Positions 42,556 through 52,251 of a stretch of DNA of 58,295 nt are shown here, piece by piece (the first letter of the stretch is position 1; every line of letters starts with the position of its first letter). Origin of the DNA: Achromobacter denitrificans NBRC 15125 (GTDB lineage: Bacteria > Pseudomonadota > Gammaproteobacteria > Burkholderiales > Burkholderiaceae_B); the NCBI RefSeq assembly GCF_001571365.1, contig NZ_BCTQ01000041.1, forward strand, positions 1 to 58,295, read 5' to 3'. A program made the translations under genes and the position numbers. A model generated the notes under the pieces. It searched no databases, was not told where the DNA came from, and was given only the letters and a program-made list of their open reading frames with translations.

Positions 42556-43863
42556 ATGATCTGGCTGCGCACCCTTTTCCTGATCGCCCTGTGGGCGATC
42601 GCGGCGTTTATCGCCCAATGGCTCATCGGAGACCCGGCGGGCTGGATCCTGTTCAGCGCCGCGCTGGCCGGCATGCTGGTCTGGCGCAGCTGGCGCCTGC
42701 ACCTGGTCTCGCGCTGGGCGAACAACCCGGACACCTCCCCTCCCGCCTCGGTCGGCCCCTGGGACGACATCCTGGCGCCGCTGTACCGCTATACCCGGGC
42801 CCGCGCCCGCGAGCTGGCCGAAACCCAGAACACCATGCACGGCATGCTGGCCGCCGCCCAGGCGCTGCCGGACGGCGCGGTGACCCTCAATGAGGATTTC
42901 CAGATCGACTGGTGCAACCGCATGGCGCGCCAGCACCTGGGGCTGCGCCTGCCCGCCGACCGCGGCCACAATCTGCTGAACCTGCTGCGCGCGCCCGAAT
43001 TCGTGGAATACGCGCACCGCGCGTCCTGGCCCGAGCCCATCCTGGTGCGCCTGGGCCAGAACGGCCAGGAACGGCTGATGATGATGCAGCTGACGGCCTA
43101 CGCCAGCAACCAGCGCCTGCTCATCACCCGCGACGTTACCCAGATAGAGCGCCTGGAGACCACCCGCCGCGATTTCGTCGCCAACGTGTCGCATGAGCTG
43201 CGCACGCCCCTGACGGTGCTGGCGGGCTTCCTGGAAACGCTGCGCGACATGCCGGCCGACGCGCTGCCCGCCGAACAGCGCGAGCAGTACATCGACATGA
43301 TGCACGAGCAGGCCCAGCGCATGCAGGCCATCGTCGAAGACCTGCTGACGCTGTCCACGCTGGAATCCTCGCCGGGCAGCGACCCGCGGGCGGTCAACAT
43401 CAGCGCCCTGCTGCAGAAGGCGCGCCAGCAGATCGAAGCCCTATCGGGCGGGCGCCACGTGCTGGAATGGCACATCGACGAGACCCTCGACGTGCTGGGC
43501 GCGGAGACCGAGCTGGCCTCGGCCCTGTCCAACCTGCTGACCAACGCCGTGCGCTACACGCCGGACGGCGGCACCATCACCGTGCGCTGGGAACGCGAGG
43601 CGGACGGCGGCGCGCGCTACAGCGTGCAGGACACCGGCATCGGCATCCCCGCCCGCCACCTGCCCCGCCTGACCGAGCGCTTCTACCGCGTGGACCGCGG
43701 GCGCTCGCGCGCCGTCGGCGGCACCGGCCTGGGGCTGGCCATCACCAAGCACATCGCGATGCGCCACGACGCCGAGTTGCTGATCAGCAGCGAACAGGGC
43801 AAGGGCAGCGTATTCGCCCTGCGCTTCCCGCCGGACCGCGTCGCCGTCGAAGCCGCGGCCTGA
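42556..43863 (+). CDS. phoR: Phosphate regulon sensor histidine kinase PhoR
   Basis: A 435-residue inner-membrane histidine kinase. Two close N-terminal hydrophobic segments ([19 protein letters not shown] and [14 protein letters not shown]) without a large periplasmic domain, a PAS-like region ([19 protein letters not shown]), the dimerisation domain with the phosphorylated His in [15 protein letters not shown], and the ATPase domain ([33 protein letters not shown]). The absence of a periplasmic sensor domain is typical of PhoR, which receives its signal through PhoU and the Pst transporter. Confidence 0.92.
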   Translation: MIWLRTLFLIALWAIAAFIAQWLIGDPAGWILFSAALAGMLVWRSWRLHLVSRWANNPDTSPPASVGPWDDILAPLYRYTRARARELAETQNTMHGMLAAAQALPDGAVTLNEDFQIDWCNRMARQHLGLRLPADRGHNLLNLLRAPEFVEYAHRASWPEPILVRLGQNGQERLMMMQLTAYASNQRLLITRDVTQIERLETTRRDFVANVSHELRTPLTVLAGFLETLRDMPADALPAEQREQYIDMMHEQAQRMQAIVEDLLTLSTLESSPGSDPRAVNISALLQKARQQIEALSGGRHVLEWHIDETLDVLGAETELASALSNLLTNAVRYTPDGGTITVRWEREADGGARYSVQDTGIGIPARHLPRLTERFYRVDRGRSRAVGGTGLGLAITKHIAMRHDAELLISSEQGKGSVFALRFPPDRVAVEAAA

Positions 43864-43918
43864 GCCGCCCTGCCTCCCTCCGCGCCGTTCGGGCGGCGCG
43901 GATGGTAAATTTTCGGCC

Positions 43919-44608
43919 ATGCGCATCCTGGTCATCGAAGACGAACCCAAACTGGCCGACTACCTCAAGAAAGGATTGTCGGAGCAAAGCCATGTGGTCG
44001 ACCTCGCCCGCGACGGCGTAAACGGCCTGCACCTGGCGCTGGAAGGCGTTTACGACCTCATCGTGCTGGACGTGATGCTGCCGGGCGTGGACGGCTTCGG
44101 CATCCTGGCCTCGGTGCGAGAGCAGAAAGACACCCCCATCCTCATGCTCACGGCGCGCGATGCCGTCGAAGACCGCGTGCGCGGCCTGGAGGGCGGCGCC
44201 GACGACTACCTCGTCAAGCCCTTCGCCTTCTCCGAGCTGCTGGCCCGGGTGCAGGCGCTGCTGCGGCGCGGGCGCTCGCAGGAGCCCACCGTGCTGCGGC
44301 TGGCCGACCTGGAGCTGGACCTGGCGCGGCGCCGCGCCCAGCGTGGCGGCCGGCGGCTGGACCTGACCGCCAAGGAATTCAGCCTGCTGGCGCTGCTGCT
44401 GCGCCGCCAGGGCCAGGTGCTGTCGCGCACCACGCTGGCCGAGCAGGTCTGGGACATGAACTTCGACAGCGACACCAATGTCATCGACGTCGCCGTGCGG
44501 CGGCTGCGCGGCAAGCTGGACGACCCCTACGACACCAAACTGCTGCATACCGTGCGCGGCATGGGCTACGTGCTGGAATCGCGTCCCGCGGACGGCCGCC
44601 CCGGATGA
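43919..44608 (+). CDS. Copper-responsive response regulator (CusR/CopR-like)
   Basis: A 229-residue OmpR-family response regulator: acidic pair [16 protein letters not shown], phosphoacceptor Asp in [42 protein letters not shown], and a winged-helix C-terminus ([39 protein letters not shown]). [11 protein letters not shown] is characteristic of the heavy-metal (CusR/CopR/CzcR) subgroup. The copper-resistance genes downstream and the matching ATTACA-type box support a role in copper response. Its stop overlaps the sensor gene (ATGA). Confidence 0.9.
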   Translation: MRILVIEDEPKLADYLKKGLSEQSHVVDLARDGVNGLHLALEGVYDLIVLDVMLPGVDGFGILASVREQKDTPILMLTARDAVEDRVRGLEGGADDYLVKPFAFSELLARVQALLRRGRSQEPTVLRLADLELDLARRRAQRGGRRLDLTAKEFSLLALLLRRQGQVLSRTTLAEQVWDMNFDSDTNVIDVAVRRLRGKLDDPYDTKLLHTVRGMGYVLESRPADGRPG

Positions 44609-46005
44609 GGCCCTGGCGCGTGCGCTCCATGCAGGCGCGGCTGACCTTGCTGCTGGGCGCCATCGCGCTGCTGGTGTCCAGCCTGGCGGGCGCCACGCTG
44701 TTCTGGGCGCTCAAGCGCGAAGTGGAACGCCAGGAAATCACCGAGGTCAGCGGCAAGCTGGAGCTGATCGACCACCTGATCGATATGCAGAACAGCGCCC
44801 GCGGCCTGCAGGACCTGGCCGCCACCTTCGACGAGATGCGGGCGGACGAAGGCCAGCTGGGCATCTGGATCATGGACGCGCAGGGCAAGGTGGTCTACGG
44901 CGGCACCGCCCCCGAGACGCTGGAAGTGCTGCCCGGCAGGCAGGTGGTGCTGCAGACGCCCGACGGCGGCCGCATGCGCGGCCTGCGCGTGGACATGAAC
45001 GACCGCATCCTGCCCGGCGCGCAGCTGACCGTGGCCGTCAGCACCCGCACCAGTTCCCAATTCCTCTACGCCTACGGCACCGCCCTGGTGTTGATCTGCG
45101 CGCTGTGGGTGGGCGCGACGGTGGTGCTGGCCGCCTGGGCCGTGCGCCGCAGCATGGCGCCGGCGCGCAGGCTCTCCGAGCAGGCGGCGGGCATCCAGCC
45201 CGACAACCTGTCGCGGCGCCTGCCCCTCGAAGACACCGACCGCGAGCTGCACGACCTGGTGCGCTCCTTCAACCGGACCCTCGAACGGCTGCAGGCCGCC
45301 TACCAGCAGATGGAAGGCTTCAATGCCGACGTGGCGCACGAATTGCGCACCCCGCTGGCCACGCTGATCAACGGCACCCAGGTGATGCTGTCCTCGCCGC
45401 GCGAGGCGGCCGAGCTGCGCGACGCCCTCGAATCCAATCTGGAAGAGCTGGAAGACCTCAAGACCCTGGTCAACGACATGCTGTTCCTGGCGCGGGCCGA
45501 CCGCGGCGAACGGGCGGCGGACCTCAAGCCGGTGTCGCTGGCCGCCGAAGCGAGGCGCGTGGCCGAATATTACGAAGCCACGCTGGAGGAAAACGGGGTG
45601 AGCCTGCGCTGCGCGGGCGACGCCGTGATCGCCGCCAACCCGGGCCTGGTGCGCCGCGCGCTGGCCAACCTGATCTCCAACGCCATCAAGGCCACGCCCC
45701 GCGGCGGCGAGATCGTGCTGGCCTGCTCGGCGTCGCCGGCCGGCGCGCGGGTGGAAGTGCGCAACCCCGGCGCGCCCATCCCGGCGGCGGACCTGCCCCG
45801 CATCTTCGACCGTTTCTTCCGGTCCGGCCAGGCCCGGGCGCCGCGCAGCGAGGGCCATGGGCTGGGCCTGGCCATCGTGCGCGCCATCGCCCGCATGCAC
45901 GGCGGGGAAGTGGACGCCGCCTCGGACGCCCGCGGCACCGTCATCGGCATCACCTTGCGCGGCGCCGTCGGCCAGCCGGCGGCGCCCAACATTACAAAAA
46001 TGTAA
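44605..46005 (+). CDS. Heavy-metal sensor histidine kinase (CusS/CopS-like)
   Basis: A 466-residue inner-membrane kinase: TM1 ([21 protein letters not shown]), a periplasmic sensor domain of roughly 120 residues, TM2 ([22 protein letters not shown]), HAMP linker ([20 protein letters not shown]), dimerisation domain with the phosphorylated His in [15 protein letters not shown], and the ATPase domain ([32 protein letters not shown]). It matches the heavy-metal sensor kinase family (CusS/CopS/IrlS). The last codons and the stop lie inside the CopR-type box that controls the following genes. Confidence 0.9.
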   Translation: MRPWRVRSMQARLTLLLGAIALLVSSLAGATLFWALKREVERQEITEVSGKLELIDHLIDMQNSARGLQDLAATFDEMRADEGQLGIWIMDAQGKVVYGGTAPETLEVLPGRQVVLQTPDGGRMRGLRVDMNDRILPGAQLTVAVSTRTSSQFLYAYGTALVLICALWVGATVVLAAWAVRRSMAPARRLSEQAAGIQPDNLSRRLPLEDTDRELHDLVRSFNRTLERLQAAYQQMEGFNADVAHELRTPLATLINGTQVMLSSPREAAELRDALESNLEELEDLKTLVNDMLFLARADRGERAADLKPVSLAAEARRVAEYYEATLEENGVSLRCAGDAVIAANPGLVRRALANLISNAIKATPRGGEIVLACSASPAGARVEVRNPGAPIPAADLPRIFDRFFRSGQARAPRSEGHGLGLAIVRAIARMHGGEVDAASDARGTVIGITLRGAVGQPAAPNITKM

Positions 46006-46020
46006 TCCGCGCGACAGAAT
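45991..46020 (+). promoter_or_regulatory. CopR/CusR-type box and -10 upstream of the copper-resistance genes
   Basis: ATTACA-AAAA-TGTAAT (45991-46006) is a perfect inverted repeat with a 4-base centre, the kind of site bound by CopR/CzcR-type regulators. CAGAAT (46015-46020) lies 8 bases downstream and fits a -10, so the box would replace the -35. The sensor gene's stop codon (46003-46005) is part of the right half-site. Transcription of the cupredoxin, copA, copB and DUF411 genes would start near 46027. Confidence 0.72.
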
Positions 46021-46077
46021 AGGGTCACCGCCGTTTTCCTACAGTGCCATCACCGTCCCTCACTACCAAGGATCCGC

Positions 46078-46572
46078 GTGAAAGGCACCCTGCTCCGCAC
46101 CTCCCAGGCCGCCGTCCTGGCCCTGACGATCAGCGCCGGCGCCGCTTACGCCGCCGGTGGCCACGGCGACCACGCCGGCCATGCCATGCCGGCCGCCTCC
46201 GCGCCCATCGGCAAGCCCGGCGACCCCGCCCGCGTCACCCGCAGCATCGACGTCGACATGACCGACGCCATGCGCTTCACGCCCGCCCGCATCGAGGTCA
46301 AGGCCGGCGAGACCGTGCGCCTGAACGTGCGCAACAGCGGCCGGATCCGGCACGAGCTGGTGCTGGGCACCGACGCCGACCTCAAGGCGCACTACGACAT
46401 GATGATGAAAGACCCGGGCATGCGCCACGAGGAAGCCAATGCCGTGTCGCTGGAAGGCGGCAAGAACGGCCAGATCGTCTGGCGTTTCGACAAGGCCGGC
46501 ACGGTCTCCTTCGGTTGCCTGGAACCCGGCCACTACACCGCGGGCATGAAGGGCTCGGTATCGGTGCTGTAG
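46078..46572 (+). CDS. Periplasmic cupredoxin-like copper protein
   Basis: A 164-residue protein beginning with GTG. Signal peptide (MKGTLLRTSQAAVLALTISAGAAYA) followed by a His/Met-rich stretch (GHGDHAGHAM) and a cupredoxin fold: IDVDMTDAMRFTPARIEVKAGETV, NSGRIRHELVLG (His ligand), and the C-terminal loop FGCLEPGHYTAGMKG with Cys, His and Met ligands of a type-1 copper site. Such proteins are common in copper-resistance clusters and bind or carry copper in the periplasm. It is the first gene after the CopR-type box. Confidence 0.88.
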   Translation: MKGTLLRTSQAAVLALTISAGAAYAAGGHGDHAGHAMPAASAPIGKPGDPARVTRSIDVDMTDAMRFTPARIEVKAGETVRLNVRNSGRIRHELVLGTDADLKAHYDMMMKDPGMRHEEANAVSLEGGKNGQIVWRFDKAGTVSFGCLEPGHYTAGMKGSVSVL

Positions 46573-46589
46573 GCCCGGACGGACCCGAC

Positions 46590-48353
46590 ATGACAGCTTC
46601 CCATCCCCTCTCCCGCCGACGCTTCGTGCAGGGCCTGGCCGGCGGCGGCGCGCTGGCCGCGCTGGGCGGCTGGCGCTCGGCGCTGGCCGTCCCGGCCCCG
46701 GCGGCCGCCGCCGAACTGCGCGGCACCGAATTCCACCTGGAGATCGGCGAAACCCCCGTGAACTTCACCGGCGCGGCGCGCATCGGCACCACCGTCAACG
46801 GCCAGTTGCCCGCTCCGCTGCTGCGCTGGCGCGAGGGCGACACGGTAACCCTGCGCGTCACCAACCGCCTGCGCGAACAGACCTCCATCCATTGGCACGG
46901 CATCCTGCTGCCCACCGAGATGGACGGCGTGCCGGGCCTGAGCTTTCCCGGCATCGACCCGGGCCAGACCTACACCTACCGCTTCGACGTGCGCCAGAGC
47001 GGCACGTACTGGTACCACAGCCATTCCGGCTTCCAGGAGCAGACCGGCCTGTACGGCGCGATCGTCATCGACCCGCGCCGCCGCGATCCCATCGCCTCCG
47101 ACCGCGACTACACGGTGCTGCTGTCCGACTGGACCGATGAAGATCCCATGCGGCTCTTCAACAAGCTGAAGATCATGCCGGACTACTACAACCGCATCCA
47201 GCCCAGCATCGAGAGCCTGCGCGCCCAGGCCCGGGACCAGGGCTGGAGCGCCGCGCTGTCGGAACGGCTGATGTGGGAACAGATGCGCATGAATCCGTCG
47301 GACCTGGCGGACGTGTCCGGCGCCACCTACACCTTCCTCACCAACGGCATCACCCCGGCCGGCAACTGGACGGGGCTGTTCCGGCCCGGCGAACGCGTGC
47401 GCCTGCGCTTCATCAACGCCTCCGCGATGACCTACTTCGACGTCCGCATCCCCGGGCTGAAGATGACCGTGGTGGCCGCCGACGGGCAGGACGTGCGCCC
47501 GGTGGACGTGGACGAATTCCGCATCGGCGTGGCCGAAACCTATGACGTCATCGTCGAACCGCGGGAGGACCGCGCCTACACGATCTTCTCCCAGGCCATG
47601 GACCGCTCGGGCTACGCCCGCGCCACGCTGGCGCCGCGCGCCGGCATGCAGGCCGAGGTGCCGACGGTCGATCGCGTGCAGCTGCTGGGCATGATGGACA
47701 TGGGCATGGCGCACGACATGGGCGGGGGCGGCCACGACATGGCCGGCACGACGGCCGGCGGCGGCCATGGCGCCATGCCGGGCATGGACCACGGCGGCCA
47801 CGGCTCCGGCGCGGGACAGGGCGGGATGGTGGAGGTCAAGCATCCCTATCCGACCGAGCTCGGCGTGGGCAACTCCATGCTGCCCGACGTCGTCTCCACC
47901 CGGCTGGACGATCCCGGCGTCGGCCTGCGCGACAACGGCCGCCGCGTGCTGACCTACGCCGACCTGCGGTCCATGCGCGAACCCGCGGACAATCGCGCTC
48001 CGTCGCGCGAGATCGAACTGCACCTGACGGGGACCATGGAACGCTATATGTGGTCCTTCAATGGCGTGAAATTCTCGGACGCCAAGCCCATTGTGCTGCG
48101 CTACGGCGAGCGCGTGCGTTTCGTGCTGGTCAACGACACCATGATGACGCACCCCATCCACCTCCACGGGCTGTGGAGCGACCTGGAATCGCCCGACGGC
48201 GCGTTCCAGGTGCGCAAGCACACCATCTCCCTCAATCCCGCGCAACGGCTGAGCTACCGCGTCAGCGCGGACGCGCGCGGCAACTGGGCCTACCACTGCC
48301 ACCTGCTGTACCACATGGAGGCCGGCATGTTCAGAGCGGTCGTGGTGGAGTAA
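46590..48353 (+). CDS. copA: Copper-resistance multicopper oxidase (CopA/PcoA type)
   Basis: Oxidises Cu(I) to Cu(II) in the periplasm and protects against copper. The 587-residue protein has a Tat signal (SRRRFVQG followed by a hydrophobic, Ala-rich stretch) and four multicopper-oxidase motifs: SIHWHG, YWYHSHSG, HPIHLHGLW and the C-terminal type-1/trinuclear motif HCHLLYHMEAGM. A Met/His-rich insert (about residues 368-410, with repeats such as MMDMGMAHDMGG and MPGMDHGGHG) probably binds copper. The ATG at 46590 is used. Only 17 bases separate it from the cupredoxin gene. Confidence 0.95.
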   Translation: MTASHPLSRRRFVQGLAGGGALAALGGWRSALAVPAPAAAAELRGTEFHLEIGETPVNFTGAARIGTTVNGQLPAPLLRWREGDTVTLRVTNRLREQTSIHWHGILLPTEMDGVPGLSFPGIDPGQTYTYRFDVRQSGTYWYHSHSGFQEQTGLYGAIVIDPRRRDPIASDRDYTVLLSDWTDEDPMRLFNKLKIMPDYYNRIQPSIESLRAQARDQGWSAALSERLMWEQMRMNPSDLADVSGATYTFLTNGITPAGNWTGLFRPGERVRLRFINASAMTYFDVRIPGLKMTVVAADGQDVRPVDVDEFRIGVAETYDVIVEPREDRAYTIFSQAMDRSGYARATLAPRAGMQAEVPTVDRVQLLGMMDMGMAHDMGGGGHDMAGTTAGGGHGAMPGMDHGGHGSGAGQGGMVEVKHPYPTELGVGNSMLPDVVSTRLDDPGVGLRDNGRRVLTYADLRSMREPADNRAPSREIELHLTGTMERYMWSFNGVKFSDAKPIVLRYGERVRFVLVNDTMMTHPIHLHGLWSDLESPDGAFQVRKHTISLNPAQRLSYRVSADARGNWAYHCHLLYHMEAGMFRAVVVE

Positions 48354-48356
48354 ACG

Positions 48357-49292
48357 ATGACACGGAAGAATCGCCCCACCGGACGCCTGCTCGCCTGCGT
48401 CCTCGCTTCGGCCCTCGTCGCCCCCGCCGCCTGGTCCCAGCCGGCCGCGATGGACCATGGTTCCATGAACCACGGCGCAGCGCCCGCGCCGGCGCCCGCC
48501 GACCACGGTTCCATGCCCGGCATGGACCATGGCTCGATGAACCACGGCGAGGCGGACGGCGGCGCCCCGGCCGCCCCGCCGGTCGGCAGCCTGCCGGCCA
48601 GCGACGGCGCGGGCGAGCGCGGCTACGATAGCTATGGCATCCATCCGCACATGATGGACAACGCGCCGACCTGGCAGGTCCTGTTCGACAAATTCGGCCT
48701 CGCGCGCAATCGCGACGGGCAGAACACGCAGGAATGGGACGGACGCTTCTGGTTCGGCACCGCCACCGACCGCTTCCTCATCAAGAGCGAAGGGGAACGC
48801 GAGAACGGCGGCGGATCGGGCGGCAAGGTCGAAGCCTTCTGGAGCCATGCCGTCTCGCCCTTCTGGGACCTGCAGCTGGGCGCGCGCCGCGATATCGGCA
48901 GCGGCCCCAAGCGCAACTGGGCCGCCATCGGCATCGAAGGCGTCCTGCCCTACAACATCGAGCTCGAAGCCACCGGCTACGCGGGCTCGTCCGGGCGCGC
49001 GGCGCTGGCGCTCAAGGCCGAGTACGACCTGCTGCTCACGCAGCGCCTGATCTTCACGCCGGAGCTCGAAGCCAGCCTCTACGGCAAGGACGATCCCGAA
49101 CGCGGCATCGGCTCCGGCCTGTCCGACGGATCGCTCTCGCTGCGGCTGCGCTACGAAGTCACGCGCGAGTTCGCGCCATATATTGGCGTATCCTTTGAAC
49201 GCAAGTTCGGCCAGACCGCCCGCTACGCGTCGGATGCCGGCGCCAGCCGGTCCCAGACCGCCATCATGGCGGGCGTGCGGTTCTGGTTCTGA
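48357..49292 (+). CDS. copB: Copper-resistance outer-membrane protein CopB
   Basis: A 311-residue outer-membrane barrel that partners CopA in copper resistance. Signal peptide (LLACVLASALVAPAAWS), then a His/Met-rich stretch with near-exact repeats of MDHGSMNHG, probably copper-binding, and the CopB barrel domain: NAPTWQVLFDKFGLARN, WDGRFWFGTATDRFLIK, WDLQLGARRDIGSG, PYIGVSFERKFGQTARY, ending in RFWF, the terminal-phenylalanine signal of outer-membrane barrels. It starts 3 bases after the copA stop. Confidence 0.93.
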   Translation: MTRKNRPTGRLLACVLASALVAPAAWSQPAAMDHGSMNHGAAPAPAPADHGSMPGMDHGSMNHGEADGGAPAAPPVGSLPASDGAGERGYDSYGIHPHMMDNAPTWQVLFDKFGLARNRDGQNTQEWDGRFWFGTATDRFLIKSEGERENGGGSGGKVEAFWSHAVSPFWDLQLGARRDIGSGPKRNWAAIGIEGVLPYNIELEATGYAGSSGRAALALKAEYDLLLTQRLIFTPELEASLYGKDDPERGIGSGLSDGSLSLRLRYEVTREFAPYIGVSFERKFGQTARYASDAGASRSQTAIMAGVRFWF

Positions 49293-49324
49293 ACCTTGAG
49301 TCCACGTCCCTTGCACGGAGCATC

Positions 49325-49783
49325 ATGAACGTCTCTCGCCTTACGCGCCGCCTGGCCCTCGTTGCCGCCCTGAACGTGCCCGCCTACGCCTTTGCCGAAA
49401 CGCCCACCAAGGTCGAGGTCTGGAAAACGCCCACCTGCGGCTGCTGCGAAGATTGGGTCAAGCACATGCGCGACAACGGCTTCGTCGTAACCACCCACGA
49501 CGTCCAGGACACCGGCCCCATTCGCCGCAACGCCGGCATGGCGGCCTACGGCTCCTGCCACACGGCGGCCGTGGGAGGCTACGCCATCGAAGGCCACGTG
49601 CCGGCCAGCGACGTGCGCCGCCTGCTGCTGGAGAAGCCCGACGCCGCCGGCCTTTCGGCCCCGGGCATGCCGCTGGGCTCGCCGGGCATGGACGGACCCG
49701 AGTACGGCGGGCGCAAAACGCCGCACGACGTCGTGCTGGTGGACAAGCAGGGCGGCGCCACGGTCTTCCAGGCCTACCGCTAG
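49325..49783 (+). CDS. DUF411 metal-binding protein (CopG-like)
   Basis: A 152-residue periplasmic protein: signal peptide (LTRRLALVAALNVPAYAFA) followed by the DUF411 domain, with VEVWKTPTCGCCEDWVKHM (a CGCC thiol site in a thioredoxin-like fold), GSCHTAAVGGYAIEGHVPA, and PGMPLGSPGMDGPEYGG. CopG, the studied DUF411 protein of other Proteobacteria, binds copper and is proposed to change its redox state. It is the last gene of the copper cluster, 32 bases after copB, and is followed by a hairpin. Confidence 0.88.
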   Translation: MNVSRLTRRLALVAALNVPAYAFAETPTKVEVWKTPTCGCCEDWVKHMRDNGFVVTTHDVQDTGPIRRNAGMAAYGSCHTAAVGGYAIEGHVPASDVRRLLLEKPDAAGLSAPGMPLGSPGMDGPEYGGRKTPHDVVLVDKQGGATVFQAYR

Positions 49784-49785
49784 GC

Positions 49786-49817
49786 TTCAGGGGCGCGCGC
49801 CGCGCGCGCCCCCTGAA
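49786..49817 (+). terminator. Hairpin at the end of the copper cluster
   Basis: TTCAGGGG-CGCGCG pairs with CGCGCG-CCCCCTGAA with one bulged base. It starts 3 bases after the DUF411 stop. No T run follows, so termination may be only partial. Confidence 0.5.
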
Positions 49818-49850
49818 ACAATTCATCCACACCGTGCCAATGGCTACTCC

Positions 49851-49880
49851 TTGCACTGCAGCAAAAATGGGCCACAATAA
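49851..49880 (+). promoter_or_regulatory. Candidate promoter of serA
   Basis: TTGCAC (49851-49856, four of six) is followed after 18 bases by CAATAA/AATAAAT in an AT-rich patch (49875-49884). The start would be near 49887, about 30 bases before the serA ATG. A standard constitutive promoter is inferred. Confidence 0.35.
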
Positions 49881-49916
49881 ATAAAACGCGTTCCCCCACT
49901 CCTCCCCCAGGCAGTC

Positions 49917-51116
49917 ATGGCACAAATCGTCCTGTTCGAGAACATCCATCCCAGCGCCCGCGCCGTCTTCGAAGCCGCCGGCTACACCGACATCGTCACG
50001 CACGCCGCGGCATTGCCGCCGGCGCAACTGGGCGACGCCCTGCGCGGCGCCCAGGTGGCGGGGATCCGTTCTCGCACGCACCTGGATGCGGCCCTGCTGT
50101 CCGGCAACCCCGACCTGCGCGTCGTGGGCTGCTTCTGCATCGGCACCAACCAGGTCGACCTGGACACCGCCATGCAGCGCGGCATCCCGGTGTTCAACGC
50201 CCCGTTCTCCAACACGCGCTCGGTCGCCGAGCTGGTGCTGGGCGAAGCCATCCTGCTGCTGCGCCGGATCCCCGAAAAGAACGCCCGGGTCCATCTCGGC
50301 CACTGGGACAAGAGCGCCGCCGGCGCCTTCGAAACCCGCGGCAAGACCCTCGGCATCGTCGGCTACGGCAATATCGGCTCGCAGATCAGCACCCTGGCGG
50401 AAAGCCTGGGCATGCGCGTGGTCTACCACGACGTCGAGGCCAAGCTGCCGCTGGGCAACGCGCGCCCCGCCGGCACGCTCAACGACCTGCTGGAACAGTC
50501 CGACGTCGTGACCCTGCACGTGCCGGGTGGCAAGGCGACCGAAAAGATCATGAACGCGGACACCATCGCGCGCATGCGTCCGGGCGCCATCCTCATCAAC
50601 GCCTCGCGCGGCACCGTGGTGGACATCAACGCGCTGCACGCCGCCCTGAAGTCCGGCCACCTGGCCGGCGCCGCGCTGGACGTCTTCCCCACCGAGCCCA
50701 AGGGGCCGGACGAACCGCTGGCCAGCCCGCTGATCGGCATGCCCAACGTCATCCTGACCCCGCACATCGGCGGCAGCACGCAGGAATCGCAAGAGAACAT
50801 CGGCCGCGAAGTCGCCGAGAAGCTGGTGCGCTTCCTGCAGGCAGGCACCACCAAGGGCGCGGTCAATTTCCCCGAACTGCCCTACCTGGAACAGGCTGGC
50901 GGCACGCGCATCCTGCACGTGCACCGCAACGCCCCGGGCGCGCTCGGCACGCTGGACAACCTGATGGCGCAGCATGGCCTGAACATCGTCAGCCAGACGC
51001 TCCAGACCAAGGGCCAGATCGGGTATGTGATCACCGACGTCGAAGGCCCGGTCGACGACCTGGTCATGACCACGCTGCGCCAGCACCCCATCACGGTTCG
51101 CTGCGACCGGCTGTAG
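49917..51116 (+). CDS. serA: D-3-phosphoglycerate dehydrogenase (SerA)
   Basis: Oxidises 3-phosphoglycerate to 3-phosphohydroxypyruvate, the first step of serine synthesis. The 399-residue protein has the catalytic Arg/His segments of D-2-hydroxyacid dehydrogenases (GIRSRTHL at the active site, NASRGTVVDINALHAAL, LTPHIGGSTQESQ), NAD-binding GIVGYGNIGSQIS, and a C-terminal ACT domain (ILHVHRNAPGALGTLDNLMA). The length and single ACT domain match E. coli SerA, which is inhibited by serine through that domain. Confidence 0.95.
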   Translation: MAQIVLFENIHPSARAVFEAAGYTDIVTHAAALPPAQLGDALRGAQVAGIRSRTHLDAALLSGNPDLRVVGCFCIGTNQVDLDTAMQRGIPVFNAPFSNTRSVAELVLGEAILLLRRIPEKNARVHLGHWDKSAAGAFETRGKTLGIVGYGNIGSQISTLAESLGMRVVYHDVEAKLPLGNARPAGTLNDLLEQSDVVTLHVPGGKATEKIMNADTIARMRPGAILINASRGTVVDINALHAALKSGHLAGAALDVFPTEPKGPDEPLASPLIGMPNVILTPHIGGSTQESQENIGREVAEKLVRFLQAGTTKGAVNFPELPYLEQAGGTRILHVHRNAPGALGTLDNLMAQHGLNIVSQTLQTKGQIGYVITDVEGPVDDLVMTTLRQHPITVRCDRL

Positions 51117-51195
51117 CGCCCGCCCGGCAAGGGCCTGCAAACCGCGGGCCCGCGGCGGAAGCGCCGCCGGGCTGCGCCATTCCACTGCCCTGCCA

Positions 51196-52155
51196 TCAGT
51201 TCCGCGCCCCGCCGGCCGGCAGGCCGCCCGCGGGGCCGCCGCCATCGGACACGGCGGCCGCGCGAACCAGGCATTCCGCCATCTTGCCGCCCACGCTGCC
51301 CGCGTCGAACGGCAGCCGCCCGATGAGCCCGATCTCGCGATGAAACGCCGCCTCGCCCAGCGACACCAGGCGCAAGCCGGCCGTATCCAGCCCGCGCAGC
51401 CGCGGCAGCAGCGCCACTCCCAGCCCGTGCCGCACCATATTGGCGATCGCCTCGATCTCGTCGAGCTCCACCGCCTCGTGCACCGCGATGCGTTGCTTCT
51501 TCAGGAACAGATCCACGACCCGTCCGCCGAACGAAGCCCGGTCGTAGCGGATGAACGGCTGCGTCGCCAGCAGCTCGCGCCAGGATGCCTGCGCCATCGA
51601 TTCCGGCATCGCCAGCATCACTTCCTCGCGCAGCAGCGGCTGCCAGCCCAGTTCCGGCGGCAGCGCGAACGGCGGCCGGATCAACACCGCCATGTCCACC
51701 TCGCCGGCGTCCACCTGCCCGAGTAGCGACAGCGACACGCCCGGCACGATCCGCACCCGCACGTCGGGATAGCCGGCCCGGAACTCGCCCAGCGCCCGCA
51801 CCAGCAGGTCCTGCTGCACCGAGGCGATCGCGCCGATGCGCAGCGACCCGCTGACGTGTCCGGCCCCGGCCGTGGCGGCCATGCGCTCGGCCATGGCCAC
51901 CAGCTCCTCGGCCTGCGGCAGCATCTCGCGGCCATGGGCGTTCAGCACCGCGGCCCGCGCGCCGCGGTCGAACAGCGCCACCCCCAGGTATTCCTCCAGG
52001 CGCTTGATCTGCGCGCTCACCGCCGATTGGGTCAGGCCCAGCTGGGCGCCCGCGCCGGTGAAGGTGCCGTCCCGCGCCACCGCGATGAAAGTCTTGAATT
52101 CCTTGATCACGATCAAATTTTTCGATGCTAAGACACAAAAAATATCGTTTTTCAA
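51196..52155 (-). CDS. LysR-family transcriptional regulator
   Basis: A 319-residue LTTR. The N-terminal winged helix-turn-helix is clear (FIAVARDGTFTGAGAQLGLT, then QSAVSAQIKRLEEYLGVALF), followed by the two-lobed effector domain (LRIGAIASVQQDLLVRAL, VRIVPGVSLSLLGQVDAGEV, FIRYDRASFGGRVVD). The gene is divergent from the VOC-pxpBCA gene group across 96 bases of AT-rich DNA, so it is a good candidate regulator of that group, possibly together with the GntR protein at the other end. The effector is unknown. Confidence 0.9.
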   Translation of the reverse strand: MKNDIFCVLASKNLIVIKEFKTFIAVARDGTFTGAGAQLGLTQSAVSAQIKRLEEYLGVALFDRGARAAVLNAHGREMLPQAEELVAMAERMAATAGAGHVSGSLRIGAIASVQQDLLVRALGEFRAGYPDVRVRIVPGVSLSLLGQVDAGEVDMAVLIRPPFALPPELGWQPLLREEVMLAMPESMAQASWRELLATQPFIRYDRASFGGRVVDLFLKKQRIAVHEAVELDEIEAIANMVRHGLGVALLPRLRGLDTAGLRLVSLGEAAFHREIGLIGRLPFDAGSVGGKMAECLVRAAAVSDGGGPAGGLPAGGARN

Positions 52156-52251
52156 TCAAAAAAACAATTCATAAACTATGCATTCAGGACACGACCCGAT
52201 GGTGCCGGTCCGCATTCTGATTGACCTTTTTCGCCTTACCCGGAGCTTTTC

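Noticed and set aside
44605..46005. Assigning the sensor kinase to zinc or cadmium (CzcS) rather than copper
   Set aside because: Sequence alone cannot separate these subfamilies, but the copper genes directly downstream and the shared box favour copper.
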